From: JACDAN01 sp035711385
Lineage (GTDB): Bacteria > Actinomycetota > Thermoleophilia > Gaiellales > Gaiellaceae
Reading direction: 5' to 3'
Assembly: GCA_035711385.1 (NCBI GenBank)
Contig: DASTCG010000080.1
Coordinates: 1 to 28,940, forward strand
Length of the DNA: 28,940 bases
The notes beneath the pieces are model-generated. The model was not told the origin of the DNA. It saw only the letters and a program-made list of their open reading frames with translations, and ran no database searches. The translations under genes and the position numbers were made by a program. Of the stretch, positions 1 through 6,578 are shown piece by piece. Every line of letters begins with the position of its first letter. Position 1 is the first letter of the stretch.

Positions 1-1
1 T

Positions 2-472
2 CGCGAGCTCGAGCGCAACCTCGGGCGGCTGCCGCTGTGCCTCGACATGGCCGCCGCCTACGGCATCACGCTTGCGATCGAGACGATTCCCGGCGACGTC
101 GGGACACCGCTCGCGAACATCCGGCTCGCGCTCGAGCGCGATGCCCGCTCCAAGGTTGTGCTCGACACCGAGTTCCTCGGCTTCTACGGCCAGCTGGAGG
201 AGAGCGTCGCCGCCGACTGGCTGTGGGCGGACGGAGCCGTCCACCACATCCACCTCAAGGACTTCGGCGGGCGGCTCGTGCACGGCGGGCAGCGTCGGTA
301 CCTGCTTCCCGGCGAAGGCGGGCTCGACCTCCAGCGCTTCCTTGCCGGCGTCGCCGAGCGGGGGTACTCGGGGGCCTTCACGATCGAGGCGACGGCGATC
401 GACGAGGACGGCGGGCTCGACGAGGCGAGGCTGGCGCAGATCGCGGCCGTCGCGCGTGAGCTGGGATCGTAG
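2..472 (+). CDS. Sugar phosphate isomerase/epimerase, 3' part (xylose-isomerase-like TIM barrel)
   Basis: Open at the left edge: the frame runs from base 2 with no start, so about 156 C-terminal residues are present of a family usually 260-290 long. Seen: a strand ending LAIETIPGD, whose Glu fits a metal ligand; VVLDTEF; the HxHxKD metal-site segment in VHHIHLKDFGG; then PGEGGLDLQRFL and a last barrel strand FTIEA. These are the hallmarks of the AP-endonuclease-2/xylose-isomerase-like barrel that isomerises or epimerises sugars and hydroxy-acids with a divalent metal. The substrate cannot be told. Stop TAG lies 9 bp before proC, so the two are probably co-transcribed. IolE-, Hyi- or tagatose-epimerase-like roles are all open. 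Confidence 0.8.
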   Translation, partial: RELERNLGRLPLCLDMAAAYGITLAIETIPGDVGTPLANIRLALERDARSKVVLDTEFLGFYGQLEESVAADWLWADGAVHHIHLKDFGGRLVHGGQRRYLLPGEGGLDLQRFLAGVAERGYSGAFTIEATAIDEDGGLDEARLAQIAAVARELGS

Positions 473-481
473 ACTCGGGCC

Positions 482-1306
482 ATGGCGGTTGACCCCCGGC
501 GAATCGCGATCCTCGGCGCCGGGAAGATCGGCGAGGCGCTGCTCGCCGGGCTCCTGAGCACCGGCTGGCGGAAGCCGGACGAGATCGTCGCCACTGTCCG
601 GCGCGAGGAGCGCGCGCGCGAGGTCGCCGAGCGCCACGGGATCGAGGTCACGACGTCCAACACCGAGGCTGTCGCCGGCGCAGGGATCGTCGTGATCGCC
701 GTGAAGCCGCAGGACTTCGACCTGCTGCTCGGGGAGATCGGAGGGATTCTGTCCCCCGACCAGACCGTGCTCTCGATCGCCGCCGCGGTCCCGACGTCGG
801 CGATCGAGGAGCGGCTCGCGGCCGGCGTGCCCGTGCTCCGGGCTATGCCGAACGCCCCCGCAACGGTGCACGAGGGCGTCGCCGGGCTCTGCGCGGGCGC
901 GCACGCCGGCGACGAGCACCTGGCGATCGCGGAGGACGTCCTCCAGCACGTCGGGCGCGTCGTGCGCGTGCCCGAGCGGTACATGGACGCCGTCACCGCC
1001 GTCTCCGGCTCGGGCCCGGCCTACTTCGCCCTGCTGGCCGAGTCCATGATCGAGGCCGGCATCCTCCTCGGCTTGTCACGGGAGGACACGACCGAGCTCG
1101 TTGTGCAGACCATGTTCGGCACGGCGAAGCTCCTGCGCGACGAGCGCATGCACCCCGTCGAGCTGCGCGAGATGGTGACCTCTCCGGGCGGAACGACGAT
1201 CCGCGCGATCCGCGAGCTCGAGCAGGCCGGCGTGCGCGCCGCGTTCCTCAACGCGATCCAGGCGGCGATGGAGCGCGGCCGGGAGCTGGCAGCCGGCGAC
1301 CAGTGA
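482..1306 (+). CDS. proC: Pyrroline-5-carboxylate reductase
   Basis: Last step of proline synthesis: NAD(P)H reduction of 1-pyrroline-5-carboxylate to L-proline in the cytoplasm. The 274-residue length is normal. The N-terminal Rossmann loop is GAGKIG (residues 12-17). VIAVKPQ follows near 60, and the C-terminal dimerisation half carries the family signature: TAVSGSGPAY, then SPGGTTIRAI near residue 238. The ATG at 482 gives the correct N-terminus directly before the nucleotide-binding strand; no strong ribosome site is visible. Its stop overlaps the GTG of the lactonase gene (GTGA), indicating translational coupling. The pairing with a sugar gene and a pentose-phosphate gene is not an obvious pathway and looks like general housekeeping clustering. 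Confidence 0.96.
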   Translation: MAVDPRRIAILGAGKIGEALLAGLLSTGWRKPDEIVATVRREERAREVAERHGIEVTTSNTEAVAGAGIVVIAVKPQDFDLLLGEIGGILSPDQTVLSIAAAVPTSAIEERLAAGVPVLRAMPNAPATVHEGVAGLCAGAHAGDEHLAIAEDVLQHVGRVVRVPERYMDAVTAVSGSGPAYFALLAESMIEAGILLGLSREDTTELVVQTMFGTAKLLRDERMHPVELREMVTSPGGTTIRAIRELEQAGVRAAFLNAIQAAMERGRELAAGDQ

Positions 1307-1980
1307 CGACCGTCGAGCTGCGGGTCTCGGGCAGCGCCGCGGAAGCCGAGCACGAGGCCGCCGAGCTGCTGGCCCACCGCGCGGCCCTCGGGGGACACGT
1401 CGCGCTCTCGGGCGGCTCGACGCCGAAGCCCGCCTACCAGGCCGCGGCCCGCCTCGAGCCGGACTGGGGTGGCGTCGAGCTCTGGTTTGCCGACGAGCGC
1501 TGCGTCCCGCCCGACGATGAGCGCTCGAACTACCGGCTCGTCCGGGAGCACCTGCTCGACCGCCTCGACCGGCCGCCGGCCGTGGAGCACCGTGTCCGCG
1601 GCGAGCTGACGCCGGAGGAGGCAGCCGACGCGTACGAGCAGGAGCTTCGAGGCGTCGTCTTCGACCTCGTCCTGCTCGGAATCGGGCCTGACGGCCACAC
1701 CGCCTCGCTCTTTCCCAACGATCCGGCCGTCGACGAGCTTCGCCGCCGCGCGGCCGCCGTCCGCCGACCGGACGTTGACCGCGTGACGGTCACGATTCCG
1801 CCGCTGAATGCAGCGGAGACGCTCGTCTTCCTCGTGACGGGCGAGGAAAAGGCCGATGCCGTACGCCGTGCCTTCGGCGAAGAGCTCACGCCGGCGACGC
1901 CGGCGAGCCTCGTGCGGTCGACCGCCGGCGCGACCATCGCGCTGCTCGATCGCGCCGCCGCGGCGCAGCTTCCTACCTAG
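1303..1980 (+). CDS. pgl: 6-phosphogluconolactonase (DevB/SOL type)
   Basis: Hydrolyses 6-phosphogluconolactone in the oxidative pentose phosphate pathway. The protein has 225 residues, the usual size for the DevB/SOL class. Visible motifs are SGGSTP (residues 36-41, phosphate-binding loop), WFADERCVPPDDERSNY and LLGIGPDGHTASLFP, where the last two surround the active site. The GTG start overlaps the proC stop by 4 bp. No glucose-6-phosphate dehydrogenase or 6-phosphogluconate dehydrogenase is in the window. The TAG stop doubles as part of the -35 element of the next gene's promoter. Confidence 0.95.
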   Translation: MTTVELRVSGSAAEAEHEAAELLAHRAALGGHVALSGGSTPKPAYQAAARLEPDWGGVELWFADERCVPPDDERSNYRLVREHLLDRLDRPPAVEHRVRGELTPEEAADAYEQELRGVVFDLVLLGIGPDGHTASLFPNDPAVDELRRRAAAVRRPDVDRVTVTIPPLNAAETLVFLVTGEEKADAVRRAFGEELTPATPASLVRSTAGATIALLDRAAAAQLPT

Positions 1981-2007
1981 ACAACATTTGGGGAAGTCGT
2001 ATATATA
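1978..2007 (+). promoter_or_regulatory. Sigma70-type promoter of the ArsR-like gene
   Basis: TAGACA (1978-1983, one base from TTGACA and overlapping the pgl stop) is followed 16-18 bases later by TATATA (2000-2005 or 2002-2007), an AT-rich island in otherwise GC-rich DNA. The GTG start at 2017 is only about 10 bases from the -10 box, so the transcript should be leaderless or nearly so. The spacing and the isolated AT content are seen; use as a promoter is inferred. Confidence 0.6.
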
Positions 2008-2016
2008 GAGGTCGCT

Positions 2017-2553
2017 GTGGCGACACCACAACCCAATCCCATTCCCGAAGTGCTGACGATCGACCGCCCGGACCAGCTCAAGGCGCTCGGCCATCCGCTG
2101 CGCCTTCGGGTCCTGGAGGCGCTCGGCGAGTCGGACGTGCCGCTGTCCAACCGGGAGCTCGCTCAGCGGCTCGGCGTCGACCCCGGCCATCTCCACTTTC
2201 ACGTGCGGATGCTGCTGCGCGCGGGCCTGATCCAGCAGGTGCCCAGCGACAAGGGGCGCGAGAAGCCCTATCGCGCGGCGGCGAAGACGCTGAAGGTGGC
2301 GCCGGAGCTCGTCTCGGCGGGAGCGGCGAACCTCCACACGGCCGTGATGGACGACCTGCAGAGAGCGCAGGCGGAGCACGGCGCCGAGGGGCGCTTCCGC
2401 TTCGTCCGCGTCACGGCCCGTGTCGATCCGGAGAAGGCGCTGGAGGTGCTCTCGGAGCTCGTCCCCCGCTTCGAGGAGGTCGAGGACGAGAACGCCGAGC
2501 AGCTCGTGATCACGGCGATCATGCATCCCCACCCGGGGAACGAAGGGGACTAG
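2017..2553 (+). CDS. ArsR-type winged helix-turn-helix regulator
   Basis: 178 residues. Residues about 15-85 form an ArsR/HTH_20-like domain: LKALGHPLRLRVLEAL, then NRELAQRLGVDPGHLHFHVRMLLRAGLI as the recognition helix and wing. The C-terminal half (about 95-178) has a segment, FRFVRVTARVDPEKALEVL, that may be a ligand or dimer domain. No CXC-type metal-binding cysteines are present (there is no Cys in the protein), so it is not an arsenic or metal sensor of the classical kind. The GTG start follows directly on the promoter at 1978-2007. The last 35 bp overlap the 3' end of the opposite-strand gene. The regulated target is unknown; autoregulation through the AT-rich promoter is possible. Confidence 0.85.
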   Translation: MATPQPNPIPEVLTIDRPDQLKALGHPLRLRVLEALGESDVPLSNRELAQRLGVDPGHLHFHVRMLLRAGLIQQVPSDKGREKPYRAAAKTLKVAPELVSAGAANLHTAVMDDLQRAQAEHGAEGRFRFVRVTARVDPEKALEVLSELVPRFEEVEDENAEQLVITAIMHPHPGNEGD

Positions 2554-3205
2554 GAGAGAGCAGCGGGGAGCTCAGCGCGGCCGCGAGGCCGCGCCGCGCG
2601 GCCAGCGCCTGGAGGACGATCACCGTATCCGCGACGGGCATGTCCTCGAGGTAGGCGTCCCGCCGCTCGAACGACTCGAGCACGCTCTCGACGGCGTACC
2701 TGTAGCCGAGGACGTCCTCGGCGGCGAGCGTGGCGAGCGCGTCGGCGACGTCGCGCGGGAAGTCGTCGCGCTCGCGAAGTGAGTCGGCCACGGTCCGCGC
2801 GTCGTCGTAGCGCTCCAGCGTGAGCAGGGCCAACGCTCCGGCGTAGCGGCCGATGGGAGACTCCGAGCCGGCGGCGCCTTCGGCGAGCGTCCAGCGGGCC
2901 TCGCCCTCTGCTTCCGGCCAGTCGCCTGCAAGGATCCTGGCCTTCAGCGCGCCGATCGGCCTGCCCCAGCTCCCCGGCGGCGCGTCCCCGTAGCTCTCGC
3001 GGTAGCGCCGGGCGGCGCGGTCGAGCCACTCGGCGGCGTCGTCTGCTCGGCCGGCCATGAGCAGCGCGAGGCCGGCTCCCCCGGCCGCGTTGCCGATCCG
3101 GGTCAGCTGGCGCTGGCGTTCGTCGGGGTCGTCGGGAAGGCGCTCCTCCCCGTCCCTGTAGCGGCGCTCCTCGCGGTCCAGGTGTGCGCTCCAGTCCTCG
3201 GCCAC
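2519..3205 (-). CDS. Hypothetical protein with TPR-like helical repeats
   Basis: 228 residues from a GTG at 3205. I do not recognise a named family. The sequence is strongly acidic and predicted helical, with TPR-like pairs such as GLALLMAGRADDAAEWLDRAARRY (about 48-71) and alanine-rich helices throughout. There is no signal peptide and no membrane segment. The conserved-looking core is SPIGRYAGALALLTLERYDDA, then ADTVIVLQALA near the end, followed by a low-complexity Ser/Pro tail that overlaps the ArsR-like gene. The style (acidic, Asp/Glu-rich, uncharacterised) recalls haloarchaeal hypothetical proteins; that is an impression, not a search result. It faces the thiolase gene head-to-head with 17 bp between starts. 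Confidence 0.75.
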   Translation of the reverse strand: MAEDWSAHLDREERRYRDGEERLPDDPDERQRQLTRIGNAAGGAGLALLMAGRADDAAEWLDRAARRYRESYGDAPPGSWGRPIGALKARILAGDWPEAEGEARWTLAEGAAGSESPIGRYAGALALLTLERYDDARTVADSLRERDDFPRDVADALATLAAEDVLGYRYAVESVLESFERRDAYLEDMPVADTVIVLQALAARRGLAAALSSPLLSPSPLRSPGGDA

Positions 3206-3222
3206 GGGGCTATTGTCACGAC

Positions 3223-4440
3223 GTGGCGCGCGAGCTCCGCGAGGTGCTGTACGTGGACGGTCTCAGGACCGCGTTCGGCCGCGCCGGCCCGAAGGGGTAC
3301 TTCTGGAAGACGCGTGCCGACGACATGGCCGTCAAGGTGGTGCGCGAGCTCCTGCGACGGAACGACGCCCTGCCGCCGGAGCGCATCGGCGACGTCATCT
3401 TCGCCGCGACCGCACAGGTCGGCGACCAGGGGCTGACCATGGGGCGCGACGTCGCCCTCCTGGCCGGGATCCCGCACACCGTCCCGGGATTCGCGCTCGA
3501 CCGGATGTGCGCCGGGGCGCTGACGGCGGTGACCGCCGGCGCGGGCGAGATCGCGATGGGCGCGGCCGACGTCGTCGTCGCGGGCGGCGTCGAGCACATG
3601 GGTCACCACCCGATGGGCGCCGAGGTCGACTTCAATCCGCGCTTCGTCGCCGAGCGGCTCGTCGACGACTCCGCGGTCACGATGGGAGCGACCGCCGAGA
3701 ACCTCCACGACCGCTTTCCGCGGCTGACGAAGGAGGATGCCGACCGCTTCGCCGTGCAGTCGCAGCAGCGCGCGGCCGCAGCCTGGTCGAACGGCGTCAT
3801 GCGCGAGACCGTCCTTCCGATGTCAGTGTTCACCGACGACGGCTGGACGATCGCCGATCGGGATCAGTTCCTCCGCCCGGAGACGTCCATGGAGGGGCTT
3901 GCTGACCTGCCGACGCCGTTCCGCGTGGGCGGCCGCGTGACCGCCGGGAACTCCGCCGGGCTGACCGACGGCGCGACGGCGGCGCTCCTCGCCTCCGAGC
4001 ACCTGGTGGAGGAGCTGGGGCTGGAGGCGCGCATGCGGCTCGTCGGCTTCGCGTACGCCGGCGTCGAGCCTGAGCTGATGGGGATCGGCCCGATCCCTGC
4101 GACCGAGCGCGTGCTCGAGCAGGCGGGGCTGACGATCGACGACGTCGGCCTCTTCGAGCTCAACGAGCCGTTCGCCGTCCAGGTGCTGAGCTGGTGCGAC
4201 GCGATGGGTGTCTCGCCGGACGATCCGCGCCTCAACCCGTACGGCGGCGCGATCGCCTGCGGCCATCCGCTGGCGGCGACCGGCGTCCGGCTGCTAGCGC
4301 AGCTCGCCCATGGAATGCGGGAGCGGCCCGACGTGCGGTACGGGCTGACCGCGCTCTGCATCGGCATGGGCATGGGCGCAGCCGTCCTCTGGGAGCGCGT
4401 CTCGCGTCCCTCGCGGGCGGAGTCTCCCGCCGGCGCGTGA
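3223..4440 (+). CDS. Thiolase (acetyl-CoA acyltransferase), beta-oxidation type
   Basis: Thiolytic cleavage of 3-ketoacyl-CoA (or the reverse condensation). I take GTG 3223 (405 aa) as start because translation then begins four residues before the conserved REVLYVDGLRTAFGR strand; an upstream in-frame GTG at 3184 would run into the opposite gene. The nucleophilic Cys is at about 96 in DRMCAGAL. NEPFA (about 314) replaces the usual NEAFA. GGAIACGHPLAATG (about 341-354) carries the active-site His, and CIGMGMG (Cys about 379) stands where CIGGGQG is usual. All catalytic residues are present. GTGA overlap with the next gene makes a classic FadA/FadB-like pair, although here the thiolase comes first. 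Confidence 0.93.
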   Translation: MARELREVLYVDGLRTAFGRAGPKGYFWKTRADDMAVKVVRELLRRNDALPPERIGDVIFAATAQVGDQGLTMGRDVALLAGIPHTVPGFALDRMCAGALTAVTAGAGEIAMGAADVVVAGGVEHMGHHPMGAEVDFNPRFVAERLVDDSAVTMGATAENLHDRFPRLTKEDADRFAVQSQQRAAAAWSNGVMRETVLPMSVFTDDGWTIADRDQFLRPETSMEGLADLPTPFRVGGRVTAGNSAGLTDGATAALLASEHLVEELGLEARMRLVGFAYAGVEPELMGIGPIPATERVLEQAGLTIDDVGLFELNEPFAVQVLSWCDAMGVSPDDPRLNPYGGAIACGHPLAATGVRLLAQLAHGMRERPDVRYGLTALCIGMGMGAAVLWERVSRPSRAESPAGA

Positions 4441-6398
4441 CCGCGCCGACGGAGTTCAAGCTCGCCCGGGTCGAGATGGAGGCCGGCCCGCTCGCGATCC
4501 TCACGATCGACAACGGCGAGGATTGGCAGAAGCCGAACGTCTTCGGCCCCGAGTCGTTCGAGTCGCTCGTCGGCCACCTGGACGAGCTGGAGCTTGGCGA
4601 CTGGGCCGGCCTGGTGGTCACCGGCAAGCCGTTCGTCTTCTGCGCGGGCGCCGACATCAACCGGTTCCACGGCGTGTCCGCGGAGGAGGCACGGACAGGG
4701 AGCCGGGCCGGCCACGAGCTCTTCGGCCGGATCCGCGCCCTTCCCTACCCGACGCTGGCGGCGATCAACGGCGCCTGCCTCGGAGGCGGTGTCGAGATCG
4801 CGCTGCACTGCGACTACCGGACGATCGCGAGTTCGGTCCGGCACTTCGCCTGCCCCGAGGTCTTCCTCGGGCTCTTCCCCGCGTGGGGCGGCACGCAGCT
4901 CGTCCCGAGAATCGCCGGAGTGGACGCCGCGATCCGTTTCGTCGTCACCAATCCCCTCCGGCAGAACAGGATGCTTACGGGCCCGGAGGCGCATTCTCTC
5001 GGCCTCGTCGACGCGGTCTTCGAACCTGCGGAGTTCCTCGACGACTCCGTCGCACTCTTGCTGCAGAAGACACGGCCTCGCGAGCCGGGTCCGAGGGACA
5101 GTCCCTCGGACGCGGCCGTCGGAGACGCGATCTCCAAGGCCAGGCGCCAGCTCGACGACTCCCTCCACGGCGCGGCTCCTGCCCCCTACGTCGCCCTCGA
5201 CCTGATCGAAGGCTCCTTCGGCTGGAACCTCGAGGAGGGCTACGCCGCCGAGGAGGAAGCCATCGCCGAGCTGCTTCCCGGACCGCAAGCGCAGGCGTCG
5301 CTGTACGCCTTCGACCTCGTCGAGCGGCGGGCGAAGAAGAACGTCGGTAAACCGGAAGCCGAGGCGCGCCCCATCCGGAAGGTGGGGATCGTCGGCGCAG
5401 GCCTGATGGCGAGCCAGCTCGCGACGCTCTTCCTCCGCCGCCTCGAGGTGCCGATCGCGATCAGGGACCTCGACCAGGAGATCGTGGACCGCGCGGTCGC
5501 CTCCATCGGGGCCGAGCTCGAGAGCCAGGTGCAGAAGGGGCGTTACGACGAGGGAAAGGCGCGGTTCCTCGCCTCGCTCGTCGACGGGGGGACGACGTAC
5601 GACCACTTCGCCGACTGCGACCTGGTGCTGGAAGCCGTCTTCGAGGAGCTGTCCGTGAAGCAGCAGGTCTTCGCGGAGGTCGAGGCGGTCGTCCGCCCGG
5701 ACACGATCCTCGCCACGAACACGTCCTCCCTCTCCGTGACCGAGATGGCGACCGGGCTCACCCACCCGGAGCGCGTCGCCGGCCTGCATTTCTTCAACCC
5801 GGTCGCCGTCTTGCCGCTCGTGGAGATCGTCCGCACGCCCAGGACGGACGACGTCTCCCTCGCCACCGCCTGGGACGTCGCGACGAGGCTGCGCAAGCGC
5901 CCAGTGCTGGTCGAGGACGCTCCTGCGTTCGTCGTGAACCGCATCCTCACCCGAATGACCACGGTGCTGATGGACGCGCTCGAGCAGGGCAACACGGTCG
6001 AGGAGACGGACGAGGCGATCCTGCGCCTCGGGATGCCGATGGCGCCGTCGGTGCTCCTCCAGATGGTCGGACCGCGTGTCGCCAACCACGTGCTGGAGAC
6101 GCTGCACGACGCCTATCCCGAGCGCTTCCCGCTGTCGCAGACACTCGCCAATTACGCCGAGGGCGACGAAGAGATCGCGGTCCAGGGAGACAACCGGCGC
6201 AGCGTCGAGGAGATCCAACGCGCCGCGCTCGAGGCGATCGCGGACGAGATCCGGCACATGCTCGACGAGGGCGTGGTCGGAGGCGTCGAGGACATCGACA
6301 CGGCCCTGATCCTCGGCGCCGGCTGGCCGTTCTTCCTCGGGGGCATCTCCAGACACCTGGACGGGCTCGGGCTCCTGCGGCCGGCCGCTCCGGTCTGA
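4437..6398 (+). CDS. Fused enoyl-CoA hydratase / 3-hydroxyacyl-CoA dehydrogenase (FadB/FadJ-like)
   Basis: 653 residues from the GTG that overlaps the thiolase stop; a longer in-frame reading from 4194 lies inside the thiolase gene and is rejected. Domain 1 (about 10-210) is a crotonase fold: CAGADI oxyanion segment, GACLGGGVEIAL with catalytic Glu about 120, and PEVFLGLFPAWGGTQ with Glu about 141. Domain 2 (about 313-500) is the NAD-binding dehydrogenase: VGIVGAGLMA, ATNTSSLSV, and LHFFNPV with catalytic His about 451. The C-terminal helical domain carries EDAPAFVVNRIL. At 653 aa it is somewhat shorter than the roughly 715-730 of enterobacterial FadB/FadJ. With the thiolase it can perform the last three steps of beta-oxidation. 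Confidence 0.93.
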   Translation: MTAPTEFKLARVEMEAGPLAILTIDNGEDWQKPNVFGPESFESLVGHLDELELGDWAGLVVTGKPFVFCAGADINRFHGVSAEEARTGSRAGHELFGRIRALPYPTLAAINGACLGGGVEIALHCDYRTIASSVRHFACPEVFLGLFPAWGGTQLVPRIAGVDAAIRFVVTNPLRQNRMLTGPEAHSLGLVDAVFEPAEFLDDSVALLLQKTRPREPGPRDSPSDAAVGDAISKARRQLDDSLHGAAPAPYVALDLIEGSFGWNLEEGYAAEEEAIAELLPGPQAQASLYAFDLVERRAKKNVGKPEAEARPIRKVGIVGAGLMASQLATLFLRRLEVPIAIRDLDQEIVDRAVASIGAELESQVQKGRYDEGKARFLASLVDGGTTYDHFADCDLVLEAVFEELSVKQQVFAEVEAVVRPDTILATNTSSLSVTEMATGLTHPERVAGLHFFNPVAVLPLVEIVRTPRTDDVSLATAWDVATRLRKRPVLVEDAPAFVVNRILTRMTTVLMDALEQGNTVEETDEAILRLGMPMAPSVLLQMVGPRVANHVLETLHDAYPERFPLSQTLANYAEGDEEIAVQGDNRRSVEEIQRAALEAIADEIRHMLDEGVVGGVEDIDTALILGAGWPFFLGGISRHLDGLGLLRPAAPV

Positions 6399-6578
6399 GC
6401 TTCGCCTCTGCTGCCTCTCCGGCAGCGTTCTCCACGATCGTGACCTTCCTGGCGCAAGACGGCGCCGTGTGCCCCGTTTAGGGTCCGAAACCGCTACACT
6501 TCGACAAGCGCATCGCAAGGGGAACTGGGCGAGCGCGATTTTTCCTTGGAGGTCTTGCGGCACACCACAGTGCCGCGC
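6399..6578 (+). promoter_or_regulatory. Helicase upstream region with weak promoter and leader
   Basis: 180 bp without a gene. CTGCC/GGCAG (6411-6425) is a small hairpin that could end the beta-oxidation transcript, without a T run. TACACT at 6495-6500 is a possible -10 box; no good -35 is visible. In the presumed leader, ATCGC and GCGAT (the second followed by a run of five T at 6539-6543) could form a weak attenuator-like stem. GGAGGT at 6548-6553 is the only ribosome-site-like sequence. Confidence 0.35.

Noticed and set aside
3184..3222. Upstream GTG start for the thiolase
   Set aside because: It adds residues unrelated to the family and overlaps the start of the divergent gene; GTG 3223 fits the family N-terminus.
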